DNA of 64,000 nucleotides from assembly GCA_037176725.1 (NCBI GenBank), contig JAZBRS010000059.1, positions 12,759,001 through 12,823,000 of the forward strand, written 5' to 3'. Position numbers and translations under genes: made by a program. The notes under the pieces were generated by a model. The model saw nothing but the letters and a program-made list of their open reading frames with translations, was not told the origin of the DNA and searched no databases. The DNA is from Posidonia oceanica. Lineage: Eukaryota > Streptophyta > Magnoliopsida > Alismatales > Posidoniaceae. Of the stretch, positions 20,012 through 32,828 are shown in pieces (within the stretch, counting starts at the first letter, position 1; every line of letters begins with the position of its first letter).

Positions 20012-21214
20012 CTAGTCAGTCCGGGCCTTCTTCGACTGCCTGGAGTCGGGGAATAGGGGGCCGCCTGGCGGGACCTCAGAAATAGGCCAGAGCTCTCGGA
20101 CTTCAGCTTCATATTCTGGGGTGCATCCTACACCTCTCACTACTGCAATGTCTGTTGATTGGACCCCATGCTGTATCAGACTAGCGAGCTTCTTGGTCGG
20201 GGCAGTTGTGCTGAGAGGGTACATTTGTAGAAGCTCGGGCGCTGTACTGTCAATGAAGGCGCCCTGCCGGAAGCCGAACTGGCGCATGACCCTGATTGGA
20301 TGGTACTCTACGCCCACTGTGAAGCCTGGTAGAATGATCAGCCACGCGTCGCGCGCGCTGAAGAAGACAATAAATGGCTCAGCTACAGAGGGGACAATAC
20401 GCCAGGTTATAGCGTTGTCAGTCAGTGCTGATAGCTTCTTGTATACTTCTTTGACGCTCTTTTCTATCTTGGCACGGGCGCTGCTGCAGTAAGCTTCAAA
20501 GGCATGCACTTGAGGGCGCAAGAGGTTCGTCTCTAAGTGCGCGGTCAGCCAGACTTGTATGAGTGCTCCGCAACCGTGGAAGTGGCGGCAGCGATGAGAG
20601 ATGCGGTCCAGCCCGCAATAGGTCTCTGCCAGGACAACTGGTGCCAGGTCTATGTGCTGGGTCACCACAGTTAATGCAATTTCTGCAACCTCAATGGCCA
20701 CCGTTAGTCGGCCATGAGTAAAGATCAGCTCGCCTAGGAAGCGGATAACAAATCCTCGGAGCCACAGCTCATCTCCAAGTTCTGCGCGCTTGTTCATAAT
20801 ATCATCGAAGTGCGCAAGGCGAAGCATAGGTTCAGGCCCACTGGTGCAGATTAGTTTCTGTTGGCAGGTTCGAGTGGGGAGCCCAGTTAGCTGGCTCAAG
20901 ACCTTGAGATATCCATCTCGCCTCATGAAAACAGGCAGCCCCAGGATCTTGGAAAAGCCGCAGATCCGACGCACCTCTTCCAGTGTAGGTGTCAGCTCAG
21001 TTTTGCCAAAGCGAAAGACATGGTGCGCCGGTTTCCAGAATCTTGCGGCGGCACACAGAAGGTGACGGCTGACTTCCACGTCAGCGGCCTTCAGTAGTTT
21101 AGTTGGGACCCCCCAGAGGCGCAACTTCTCACAGTCTTCCTGAGTGAGCCTGCTGATCCATTCTCGCAGGGTTTCCGAGCAATGTGCGGGAGTCAGCAGA
21201 GTTGGGAAGCCCAT
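20012..21214 (-). CDS. ORF3: plant-mobile-domain-like protein, 400 aa (element B)
   Basis: This intact 400-codon ORF has the same start (MGFPTLLTP) and end (KKARTD) as ORF3 of element A, with scattered substitutions only (for example EKSVKEVYKKL for DESVKEEYERL). The FRFGKTELTPTLEE and YHPIRVMRQFGF blocks are kept. It stays open although gag-pol of the same element has five stops and three frameshifts. With 400 codons that could be chance. The ATG context is gcgcaATGGGC as in A, preceded by a pyrimidine stretch and CAG. Confidence 0.8.
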   Translation of the reverse strand: MGFPTLLTPAHCSETLREWISRLTQEDCEKLRLWGVPTKLLKAADVEVSRHLLCAAARFWKPAHHVFRFGKTELTPTLEEVRRICGFSKILGLPVFMRRDGYLKVLSQLTGLPTRTCQQKLICTSGPEPMLRLAHFDDIMNKRAELGDELWLRGFVIRFLGELIFTHGRLTVAIEVAEIALTVVTQHIDLAPVVLAETYCGLDRISHRCRHFHGCGALIQVWLTAHLETNLLRPQVHAFEAYCSSARAKIEKSVKEVYKKLSALTDNAITWRIVPSVAEPFIVFFSARDAWLIILPGFTVGVEYHPIRVMRQFGFRQGAFIDSTAPELLQMYPLSTTAPTKKLASLIQHGVQSTDIAVVRGVGCTPEYEAEVRELWPISEVPPGGPLFPDSRQSKKARTD

Positions 21215-22722
21215 TGCGCTGATCGCAGAGACACAGGCACATAGTTGCAGCGCTTGAAGGTACCTGCTATCAATAAACAGTCAGATCTCGCAGGTATGTA
21301 ATCATTGACAACAAGCAGAAGCTGAGACTGAAAATGTAGTTCCATATGCATCATAGCAGTCAATAACAGAACATAGCAATTAAGCACAAACAGGCAAGGG
21401 GATTATGCAGCAGTCTTGCGAACACGGGGGCGAGGGCCGGCAGGAGATCTGGACCAGCGCAGTTCGAGTGGCGTCGATATGCTCTGCTAGGGAGGAGTAC
21501 TGTCTCAGGGCCGAAGCGCGTTGCAGAGCGGGAGAAATTGATAGGAAAAGGAATGATAGAAGAAGATGCATGTATGCATGATGCAGGTGATATGCTTATG
21601 AAGATGAGTAGTATGCTTGGATGAATGAGCATGCTTGAATAGAAGAGTATGCTTGGATAGATGAGTATGCTTGGATGGGTGAGTATGCTTGGATGCCCTC
21701 AGCATAGGGAGTGCCTTGGTGCCCACTGCAAAGGAAGGGAGTGGTCCCTGACTCACTAGGCCCTACCTAGACTCTTGGCTTGCTGGTGGCGCTCCAGAAC
21801 AGGTGTTGGCATTGTACAGGTGGTGGTGTGATGAGGACAGGCCATTTGGCCAAACTCTCAAGACCTTCACCTATTCTTTCAGCTCTCTTTTTTGATTGAT
21901 TTCTCCCTCATAGGTATGCAGTCTTTCTCTGCCCCTAGCCAGGAGAAGGGTGAGTGTTCGCTCTTGAAGGGATGTGGTAGATTCTTTTAAGCTCGACATG
22001 CTGGGGGTCTCTAGTGAAGCATGGGGGATAATGGTGCCTGTGTTTTTTGGGCTGGATTTTTTTCTTCTTCTTTTTTTGTTTGTTGTTTCCTTTTTTTTTT
22101 TTTTTGCTTGCTTTTTTCCTTTTTTTTTGGTTTTTGTTCTATCTCTTTTCTTTTTCTTTTTTTTGCTTGTTGTTTTGCTTTTCTCTTTTTTTTTTCAGGC
22201 TTTTGCTATCCCCATTTTGGTGGCAAAAGGAGGGTGTTTGAAATGTAATGGATTTAGGTTTTGGGTCTGCTGTGTGATGGGTAGAAGGAGCAGGGTTAGA
22301 CTGCACACCCCTATCTCTAGGGCCGGCTTCTGTCTTCGTCTTCTGTTCCTTGGATGTGCCCAAACCTAGGTGTTTACTCTCGCTTTTTCCAGACTCACAT
22401 CCTAACATTTTTTCTCCCTCAGAGGTGTATGTCCTTGCGAGATTAGGCGGTTCGCCTGTCCTCGTTGGTGGTGGCTCCCTCACTAACTAAGACATCTGAG
22501 TAGTGCCAGGTGAGGTAGGGTGACTCTTTCCAGAGCAGGCAAGCACTTCCGGTTTTCATCACCGGGCAAAAGATACAATGCTTGAGAGGATGACGATGAT
22601 GATTTCGGAGAGAGAGAATGCAAGAGTTGAAAGGATGACGATGATGATTTGAAAAGATGTGGCAGGAGGCGAGAATGCGAGTGCAAGTGGGAGAAGAGCA
22701 TCTGCAACGGGGCCACTTTCGG
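21215..22722 (-). other. Spacer between integrase and ORF3, element B
   Basis: It contains the same features as in A: 18-bp units around agtatgcttggatgggtg (about 21600-21695), a pyrimidine run on the + strand (22060-22195, hence A-rich purine on the sense strand) and gatgacgatgatgattt units (about 22585-22660). I see no gene. Confidence 0.7.
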
Positions 22723-25700
22723 CTACTGATAGTACTTCTTTAGATAGCAGAGGTTGACGGGCTCAGACTGCTCGACCCGGTCCATATCCTCAAGAGTTGC
22801 AGCGCCTCCCGAAAAGATCTGCTTGACCACGAAGGGGCCACGCCAGTTGGGTCGGAATTTCCCTCGACCGTCAGGCAAATGAATGGCGCGCAAGACAAGG
22901 TCTCCTGGCCGAAAGTTTCTGGGCTGGACCTTTTTCAAGAATGCTCTGGCCATCCGCTTCTGATAGCAGTGAGCGTTGTGCATAGCTTGCAGTCTGCGCT
23001 CATCAATTAAGTTCAGTTGGATGCAGCGGTCTTCGACCCATTCTGCCTCTTCCAACCCAGCTTCTCGTAGGATCCGCAGAGAGGGGATCTCTACTTCAAC
23101 AGGCAACACCGCTTCCATTCCGTACACCAGAGAGTACGGGGTGGCTCCTGTAGAGGTCCGGATTGATGTCCTGTACGCCCAGAGTGCGTACGGGAGCTTG
23201 TCGTGCCAATCCTTGTGGGTTTCTACCATTTTCTTCAGAATCTTGACAATGTTCTTGTTTGCAGACTCCACGGCTCCGTTCATCTGTGGCCGATAGGGCG
23301 AGGATCGATGATGCTTGATCTTGAGATTTTGCAGGAATTCCTCGATCCTTTTGGCAATGAAGTTTGTGCCATTTTCAGAGATGACTGAGTGCGAGACCCC
23401 ATATCGGGCAACAATATTGTTTCTGATAAATTTTTCTGTTGCCACAGCGGTGACTGTCCTGTAAGAGGCTGCTTCCACCCACTTGGTAAAGTAATCGATC
23501 GCTACCAGAATGTAACGATGACCATTTGAAGCAGCAGGGTGGGTGGCGCCAATGACATCGATCCCCCAGGTGGAGAAAGGCCACGGCGAGGACATGTTGT
23601 GCAGCTGATGTGGAGGGGCCTTGATGAAGTTACCTTGAATCTGACAGTTGTGGCATCTACGCACGAACCGGCAGCAGTCGGCTTCCATGGTCTGCCAGAA
23701 ATATCCTTGAAGCATGATCTTCTTGGCCAGGAGGACGCCGTTCATGTGCGGGCCACAGGTCCCCGCATGCACTTGGAGCATCAGCGTGTCAGCCTCCGAT
23801 TTGTCTAGGCAGCGTAGTAGCATCTGATTGTATGACCTTCTGTACAGCTACCCAGCCCCCAACACATATTTTGACGCCAGACGCGCCAGAGTTCTCTTGT
23901 CTGCTGCTGCGGTATCGGGAGGAAAGCTGCCAGACTCTAGGAAAGATTTTATATCTCGATACCAGGGCTGCTCCTCTGCCGGATCCGCCTCTTCTATGTT
24001 CAGGCAATATGCAGGCTGCTCAATGCGAGTAACGGATACATCCACTGCGCCGTCTTCAGATATAGTGAGCCAGGATGCCAAAGTTGCCAATGCGTCTGCG
24101 TACGCGTTCTTGGCTCTGTTCATGTATGTGAAGCGGATGCTCTCAAATTCTTCCATCAGCCTCAGCAGGTGTTCGTGATACGGCACAAGCTTGGGATCTT
24201 TTGTCCTCTAGTCGCCGTTCACTTGAGAAATTACCAGCATGGCATCACCGTGCACATGCAGCTTCTGCGCCTCATGTTCGAGGGCGACTTTCAACCCTAG
24301 GATGCATGCTTCATACTCCGCTTCATTGTTTGTGCATGCGAAAGTCAGCTTCCTCGCGAAGGGAATCATCTGTCCCTGGGGCGTGGTCAGCACTGCGCCT
24401 ACGCCTCGGCCCTTTTTGTTGACTGCGCCATCAAAGTAGAGCTGCCATTCCTCTTGTTTCTCAGGATCTTTCTGCTCAGAGTCCTCCATTGCAAAGAGAA
24501 TGTCTTCATCAGAGAACTGTGTCTGGAGGGGTTGGTATTCAGGCAGAGGAAGGTCAGCAAGATGGTCTGCCATGGCCTGACCCTTCATGGATTTCTGTGT
24601 GACAAAGGTGATGTCGTACTGAGATAATAACACCTGCCACTTAGCACATCTGCCCACCATGGCCGGCTTTTGGAAAAGGAACTTGATAGGATCATGCCGG
24701 CATAAGAGCTGTACTGGGTATGCCATCATGTAGTGCCTTAGTTTCTGTGCAGCCCAGACAAGGGACAAACAGGTCTTCTCTAGTGTACTGTACCTGGCTT
24801 CGCATTCATTAAACTTCTTGCTCAAGTAATAGATGGCGCGCTCCCTTCTACCAGATTCGTCATGTTGGCCCAAGACGGCGCCCATGGAATGCTGCGTGGT
24901 AGAAAGGTAGAGAAGCAAAGGTCTCCCGGGTGTAGGCGGGACCAGGACAGGAGGCTTGATCAACAGCTGCTTGATCTTGGCAAATGCAGCCTGACACTCC
25001 TCGCTCCAGTGAATCTGCGCATTCTTCTTCAAGAGCTTGAATATGGGCTCGCAGATGGGCGTAAGTTGTGCAATGAAGCGGCTAATATATTGTAAACGCC
25101 CAAGCAGACTTCTGACTTCTTTTTCAGTCCTAGGGGGTGGCATGTCCACGATGGCTTGTGCTTTCAACGGGTCCACCTCAATCCCCCTTTGGCTAACAAT
25201 GTAGCCGAGCAATTTGCCATAAGACACCCCGAATACGCACTTCTTGGGATTCAGGCGCAGCTTGTACTTCCGTAGACGGTCAAAGAGCTTTTTGAGACAG
25301 GTAAGATGATCTTCAGGCTCTTTGGTTTTGGCAATCATATCGTCTACGTAGACCTCTACTTCTTGGTGCATGAGGTCGTGGAACAGCGCAGTCATGGCCC
25401 TCTGATAGGTCGCACCAGCATTCTTCAGGCCGAACGGCATGACTTGGTAGCAGAAGACTCCCCAAGGGGTGATGAATGAAGTCTTTTCCATGTCTTCTTC
25501 TGCCATTTTGATTTGATTGTATCCAGAAAAGCCGTCCATGAAGGAGAGCATCTTGTGGCCCGCTGTATTGTCGACTAGGACGTCAATGTGAGGCAATGGA
25601 AAGTCGTCCTTGGGACTTGCCTTGTTCAGGTCCCTGTAGTCGATGCAGATCCGGATTCGGCCATCTTTCTTGGGCACAGGTACAATGTTTGCCAGCCATT

Positions 25701-28700
25701 CAGGATAAAGAACGACCTTCAGAAAGTTAACCCTGAGCTGCTTCATTATCTCTTCTTTGATCATGAGCAGCCACTGTGGTCGCCATCTTCTTAGTTTCTG
25801 CTTCACTGGCTTGGCATCCGGGTTTAAGGGCAGCTTGTGCACCACTACTTCTATGTCAAGGCCGACCATATCCTCGTAACTCTAGGCGAAGACATCCGCG
25901 TATTCTTTCAGGAATGTGATGAACTCTGCTCGAGCCTGGGAGGACAACTGGGCACTGATACGAACTTCTTTGACTTCCTCAGCTGTGCCGATGTTGACAA
26001 CCTCTGTTTCTTCTTCAACATGGAGGTTGGGGCCTTCTGGGTCGTCGTCATAGGGCCGGAACTCGGGCAATGATTCATCAGTCTCATCCATGCCCGTATC
26101 ATCCTCCTCTCCATAAGCAATAAGTTCCGAGAGGATCTCTTTCCCAAAAGAAGGGCTTGTGATGTCGAAAGAGCGCATGTGTTCCGCTGCTTGGCCCTGG
26201 TGACGCTTCAGGATGGTCACGCTTACTCTAGTGTTCTTGTAGCCTCGGTGCGCGACCTCCGTCCCAGCAACTCCTTCTGCTGTTTGCTCTGGCCTGACTA
26301 ATTCTGCTGAGTGCTCTGCTGATTCCACTGAGGGCCTTGCTGATTCTGCTGAGGGCCTTGCTGATTGTTCTGCTGTTGATGCTGCTGACTGTTCTGTTAC
26401 TGATTCTGCTTTCTGCTCTATTATTGCTGCTGCTTGCACTGCTGATGCTTCCTCCTCCGGGCCTTCCAGTGTGCTTGGGGAGGGTATGCCGGACTGGCGG
26501 CTGATCTGGGCATTGCCGCTCGCTATGCTACTCGAATGAGGCATGTGTTGCACAAACCACCTAGACCCGCCTTCTGATTGGAGAGTGATGAGCTCATCTG
26601 GTCTAGGGGAGTCCGGCGCTGCTGAGGCTTCTTCCAGGACCATGATAGAGGCATGGTCTTCTTGCAGAGGAGGGTCCGTAACCACGGCTTTCCCTTTCCT
26701 TTCTGCGGCTTGATGCTCTGCCAGGTCTTCTGCTATCGACTTGATTTGTTCTTGATAGAGTAGCTCTAAGTCAGACATCCAAGAATCGACCTGGGCTTCT
26801 ATCGCCACTCCTTCTTCCTCGTCCGAGGGGGAGTCGACGTAGTAGGCGCCGGGGGCCTGCGGCACTGGCCCGGCTACAAGACGGATTGCTGCCCTTGGAA
26901 TCTGCATGATCTGGTTCACGGGCGCGTCCGATGGCAGCAACTCTAATGTAGAAGGCCCAAATGGACAAGTCAGCGGTGCCATAGATGGATATGCTGCCAG
27001 GGTCACTGTTGGAGAGTAAGCAGGGGTGCTCTTCAGAGGACTCAAGGGCCCGGAGAGTGTTGTGCTCAGTTGGCCTTTGGATCGGGCCGTAACTGAGAGA
27101 GTGCAGCCTCTGACGCCATGGGGTCTTGCCATGAGAGCTGCTGCTGGTTGTCAGGAGGATGCGAAGCGGACTGCGCCTGCTGCATTCCCGGAGATGTGGA
27201 TGCTGAAGCGGGCTGAGCCGCGCTGCTGACTGAACTGATTAACTGCCCCTCTAGAGATAGGGACAGTGGCACTGATGTTGCTGTGACCGCTGGTAGCATG
27301 CTTGATTCTGCCAGAAGGAGTGTCTCTGACTCCTACACTGCTGCTGTCTGTACTTGGGAAGCTGATGTGGCTGCAAAAGAGTGGGAACTTGCCTGTTCTG
27401 CCACAGGGCCTGCTGAGCTGCCTGCTGTTTCTGCCAGAGGAAGAGCTGAATAGATTGACTGTGTGGCCTCTGCTCTGATCGCTGTTTCTGCTGTGCTGGT
27501 TGGGACTGCCTCTGTTGTGCCAGACTGCTCCTCATCCGAGTAGTAGTCCTCAACACACACCCAATCCTCTGTCGGTACCGTGTCTTGATCGTCGGTCGAT
27601 CCCAGGGTTCCTGCACTGGTAAAGTTAGTGAGGTCTCTGGGAATGGCTGGTTCTGGATTGTTGAGCTGAGAGTAGTGATCTTCGTTGGTCTTGGGCTCGT
27701 AGCCGAGGCCTTCAGATTTCCTTCGCTCCACTGCTACGATCGGCTCTGCGATCCCCTGGCCGTGACGCCCGAGCGGCGTACCCTTTATGTAACTCCACCT
27801 GTGACATACATTCTCGACCATTCGAAAGGGGTTGCTGTGAACGGTCAAGGAGTTGACACGTTCAAGATCAGGAATGAAGTTAACCGGCTCACACCGATTA
27901 ACGCGATATAGGGCTTCAGAAGTCTCGGGGTCAAACGGGATAGATTGCGAAGACACGGGGGAGACTGCTTCGATTCGCTCCTTCTCAAAGTTCTCCGCCA
28001 TGACGACAATGACATCGTCGCCGCGACAGTACTTTATCATTCGATGGAGGGTCGAAGGAAGGACTTGATGCTTGTGGAGCCAAGGGCGCCCAAGCAGAAG
28101 ATTGAAGTTCGACTGCAAGTCGACGACATAGAATTCTACGTCGAAGACAACCGGGCCAATAGCAAGAGGAATAATCAGGACCCCTAGAGCGTCATGGTGA
28201 GTGTTGTCAAAGGCTGTCATTCCCTTCACGGCTGGCGTGATGTCCTCGGCTTTGAATCCGAGCTTGGTTGCAGTACGCAAGGGGCAGACGTTAAGGCCTG
28301 ACCCATTATCAACCAGTGTTAGGGGAATGCGAAAGTTTTTGAACTACACCGTGACGAATAGGGGCTGGTTGTGATTAATCCCCGCCGGAGGCAGCTCATC
28401 ACTCGTAAAAGAGATGACCTGGGGCTCCGCAATCAACCCAACCATGCTCTTCAAGGCTGAAGGCTCAATGGACTGGGACACACGGGCAGCCTGGAACACA
28501 CGAAGAAAAGCCTCGCGGTGTTCGGCAGAGGTGTGGATCAAGTCCCAGATAGAAATGTCGGCTTTGACCTTCTTAAGCTGGGAGGTCAAGTCTGCCTTAG
28601 GTTGGCTCTTTTTGGCAAGGGGAGGGGTAGTTCTGGCAGGCTCTAAGGGGGTAGTGGCAGGAAGCTGGGTTTCTACAGGCTGGATAGGGATTTGGCTAGC

Positions 28701-31499
28701 TACAAGTTGGTCTAGAGTTGGACCTACTATGGGTTGGCTAGAGGGTGGGGGCATAACAGGTCTAGGGTGAGTTGGCCTAATTGCCGGTGTTAGGGGCCTG
28801 TAAACCCTCCCCGATAGCGTTACTTCCGCGCACATCTCTGTGGCGTAGCTGTAAGGGACGCGATGGGTGTCCAGGGTCAAATCAATGACGACTGGAGCAC
28901 GTGCTGCGAGCACAGGAGAGGTTACAGGGGGACCTACGGGGTACTGAGGTCTCTCTAGAGGGCATAGTTGTCGGGGTGGGAAGGCTGGGGCAGGTTGAGG
29001 TCTGCCTAGAAGGTGTAGCTGAGGTCGCCCTAAGAGGTGAATGGGGGAACTAGGCTGGGCCCTAGCTAGAAGGTGCACAGGGGATTGAGCCTGGGGAAGC
29101 ACTGTGGGAGGCGCGAGAGGGCGCTCCGGCCTGGCATGCGGTCGGATCAAGTGAATTCCCGACTCGGAGCCGGCAACTGCCGCGAGATAGAGACTGACTG
29201 GGAAAGGCTCAGAGATGTCAGAGATGAGATCAGAAGGGTCTACCACAGAGGTAGCAAGCCCAGAAGGAAAGACAGAGTGGATGCCTGAGGTTCCTGCCCC
29301 TCCCGGATAAGAGTGCTCCGGTAAGGGTTGGCGGGTGATGCCAGAATGAGGGGGAACAGCTGAGTGTGCAGATGCATGAGTGTGTGCTTGAGTGGATGTC
29401 TCGTGCGTATCGATCACAATCGTTCCCGATTCGATCAAGTCCTGAATAGCGTTCCGCAGGGAGAAGCAATTGTCCGTCGAATGCCCGGCGCTTCGATGGA
29501 AATTGCAGAAGAGGTCCGGCCTAAACCAATGCGGCAGAGGACTTGGTGGCGGACAAACCTCCGGGAACTTCAGGAGCGATGCAACCTTTGGCAAGATGAC
29601 CGTGAGCGGTTCCACCAGTGGGGCGAATCTCCGCTTCTCAATGGGTGGCCTTCTTTGCCTTTGGTGCAGCAGGATAGACTGGTCTAGCGGTGGTTGTGAT
29701 GTGCGGTGTGTGCGGATTCCTAGGTGCAGGAGCGTACACCATCTGAGCTGGGGCAGGCCGAGACGGCAAGCGAACAGGCACAGCAGGAGAATCGACGAAT
29801 GCAACAGCGGGTTTCGGCGAATCCTTCCTCTTCGGGCGGTTGTTGCTGCTGCCGCTGTTGTTGTTGTTGGAGGCGCTGCTGTTTGTACTGTTGCTGCTGA
29901 CCACTGCCTGCTTAGCGAACGCAGAGAGAGCCGGGAAGTTGCCACTCCGCAAAGAACTCTCCACGCGCGCTCCAGCCCTGATGAGTGCCGCAAAAGTAGT
30001 GACTGGTTGGATGCTAAGCAGAGCTCCGAGAGACGGCTGCGCCCCTTTGATAACGATCTCGATAGACTCCTCGTCAGAGGGTCTATCTCGAACCTGAGAG
30101 GCAAGGGCGCGCCAGCGGCCGACGTACTCCCCGAACGGCTCGCCAGAATTCTGCTTGATTGCGATCAAGTCTGCCCTCTTTGGGACCAGATCGAGGTTGA
30201 AGGAGTACTGTTCCAGGAACGCCTGACTGAGGTCGTTCCAAGTCTTGATGGCTGACATGTCAAGCGATGTAAACCACTTGAGTGCCGGCCCGGTCAAACT
30301 CTTCTGGAACAGGCGGATCAGCAACCTCTCATCAGCCTGAAGCTGAGCGAGATCACCGCAATACGCCTTCAAGTGTGCTACGAGGCAGCCCCTACCATTA
30401 TACTTCTCGAAGTCTGGGATCTTGAACTTCGGAGGGAGTACCGCCTCTGGAAAGCAGCAGAGGTCCCGGAATTGGTAGGTCTGGTGCTCAGTACCCTGCA
30501 CTAGTCGTAGTGCCTTCTCCAAGACGTCCATCCGGTTATTGATGGGGTCTGGGATTGCTGCTATAGGAGAGGGATCAGCAGGGGTAGCGAGCGCATACGC
30601 CGAATGGGTCACACCTAAGTGCTCCTCCGGATCTACCATAGCGTCGCCTGGTGGAGCAACGGGATGGCCGGCGTATCCGTGCTGGGGGACTGTGTATGCA
30701 GGAGTGTATGCAGGATGCTGGACCTGGTGCAGAGGAGAAGAGTAGATGCCATGCTGTGCTGTGACAGGGGTAGGATGACGGAGCACCAGTTGCTGTACAG
30801 GCGAGGTGCCAGACAGCGAGCCAGTGAGGTACTGGGCTCCAGCCGGTCCAAAAGACTGACCACCAGAGGGAAGTGGAGCATGCTGTGCTAAGTGTTGTGC
30901 AGCAGGAGGCGGTAAACGAGCCCCCATCGTCGGAACCGTGAGCAGTTGAGACGATGGACGAGGCGGAGGTGTGGAGGTCGATGCATGGAATGCAGGAACT
31001 GGCCTCAGAGGAACCTCAGGAACGACAGGAATAGAAGAAGGACGAACTGATAGAGCCATGCCCTGCAGTTTCTGGGCAAGCTCCATCAGGTGCTGGTACT
31101 GCGCCTCGGGCGTCTCGCCAGTGGGGACGCTGAAGTGCAGTGCCGGCGAAGGCTGAGAAACAAGTGGCACGGACACAGACTGTCCGGGAGGGAAGGATTC
31201 TACAGCAAAGGTCGCAGCGACGGTGGAAGGGATGTCGAAAGCGACGTATCCCTGGGATGGGGGGGCAGTGGCGTCTCCGAAACGCGAGTAACGGTCGTCA
31301 AGATGGATTCGGCGACCGGATCCGGAGGAAGAGATGCTTGCCACTGTCCCGGGACGTACTGAGAACCTAGAGACATCAGGGGAGGAAACCCTGGCGTCGG
31401 AGGGGGAACAAGGCGGACGGAAGGAGCAACCGGAGGGGCCGGAATGGAAACACCCTCCGTGACAGGAGTGAAAAGAGGCTCACTAACGTACTGGGCCAT
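22723..31499 (-). pseudogene. gag-pol: gag-pol polyprotein of element B (5 stops, 3 frameshifts)
   Basis: From the sense 5' end: Met near 31499 (MAQYVSEP), a Pro/Ser-rich part, the retrotransposon gag domain (about 30560-29990), a C-x2-H-x4-H-x4-C zinc knuckle (CNFH..(5)H..C, near 29470-29510), a proline-rich part, protease, G-patch-like segment, acidic linker, RT with YVDD, two RNase H domains and integrase ending at 22723. Breaks relative to A and C: one-base loss near 31262, about 20 bases lost near 29680, one-base loss near 27085; TAG codons at 28344, 27333, 25882, 24208 and 23848. The second integrase Asp of the DDE triad is Glu in B (codon 23374-23376). The element cannot make its own full polyprotein. 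Domain order and size match A and C. Confidence 0.9.
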
Positions 31500-32810
31500 T
31501 GCTGACCTAGATCGCATGAGAATAGGGCTGCGACGAGTGTTCAAGCGGTGAGTCCTAAGAGGAGCTATCGTCACAAATGTGGATAGCTCAGAGGGGGAAT
31601 GGTCGCGAATGAAGTCGCACAAGGGGTGTCAACGAGGGTCGGTACTCGAACTCTGGCAAAGGGAAACTCGATTTACCGGTCACGCTGACACAACAGAAGG
31701 AAATTAGGGGTTAGAAACTAAAAGATGAATGCAAATGAGTTAGTTAAATGGCATGAATGATATGCATGCTTTCTAGTATGCCCCCCTCACCTAACTAGTG
31801 TGTCCTAGTAAGGTAATCTACTTCGGGTATCCCTGGGTGTACAGGTCACCGACTCAGGTCAGAAAAGTAGGTTCCCTGTCTAACTCCCGGCCCAAAGCTC
31901 AGGAAATGACAGGGTGGTGCGTTGGTGGCCTCTACCCCGCCAAAGCGTGGGTGGTACCCTCTACTAACACCGACACGACCCCCGGACGAGGGGGGACAGA
32001 CCGACTGGCTCGTGCCACGCCCAAAGCAAAGGAACAAGAAGCCGGGACCGTCCTTCGCAGACTAATAGGTGGACTCAGATGAGAAGAATGCATGCCCTAT
32101 ATGATGCTTGTGCAAATGATTAAAGTCTTTTATCTTGCACATTTTATTAACCAGAGGGAGTGAAGGATTGTTCAGAGTCTCTAGTTGCTCCTAGAAGTTC
32201 TTTTTACTTGCGGTTTTTAGTTAACCCTGGGGGGAGCAGACAAGTCTCTACTATCCTAGGCATGGCATGTGCGAAAGGGAAGAAAATCAGTCAAGCATGG
32301 CAGGCAGACGATCATACAACACAACAAAAGGCAAGTGCATGGCATGTGCAGGTGTTTGTGAGCATAATGGTGAAGAAAAACATTCATCAAGTCAAAAGGC
32401 ATGCATGGAAGGCATGTGCGTGCGTAGTGACATAGCAAAGGTGTAAAAGAAGCATTCAACATTCAAAAAGCATGTATTGTTGCCAAACAAGTATGTAGAC
32501 ATGCAATGTGCGATAACTAAAGCAGTAATAAGCAAGTAAGGCAAAGAAAATAAAGACAAGTAAGCTGTAAAGGAAGTAAGAGCATAAGCAAGACAATAAG
32601 TAAATAAACAAGCAAAGAAGCAAAGCCAAGCGAAAGGGAGCGCAAGCCGAGACGAAAGAGGTGCAAAACCTAAGCAAAGTAGCCACAAAGCGACTTTCTA
32701 GGAGTTTGCACAGAAAAACGAGCAAAGCAGGCAAAGAAGGCACACAAGACAGGCAAAACTGCGAAAATAGGCGAGCGAAAAGCCGGGAACGAAAGCCGGA
32801 GTCTAGCTAT
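31500..32810 (-). other. Leader between primer site and gag, element B
   Basis: No gene is evident. The part near gag (31500-31620) is open in the gag frame upstream of the first Met and its reading is similar in C (CDxxRDHSPSELS). Further upstream lies a segment shared with C (about 31680-32100), then gca/caag-rich low-complexity sequence up to the primer site. Confidence 0.7.
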
Positions 32811-32827
32811 CCCCAGCAGAGTCGCCA
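32811..32827 (-). promoter_or_regulatory. Primer binding site, tRNA-Arg type
   Basis: On the - strand the 17-mer TGGCGACTCTGCTGGGG starts one base after the LTR end (GATCGCTACA, then G). It begins with TGG, complementary to CCA of a tRNA 3' end. From memory it fits the tRNA-Arg primer described for Ogre-type elements, with the acceptor strand ending GAGTCG. This site fixes the inner border of the LTR. Confidence 0.85.
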
Positions 32828-32828
32828 C

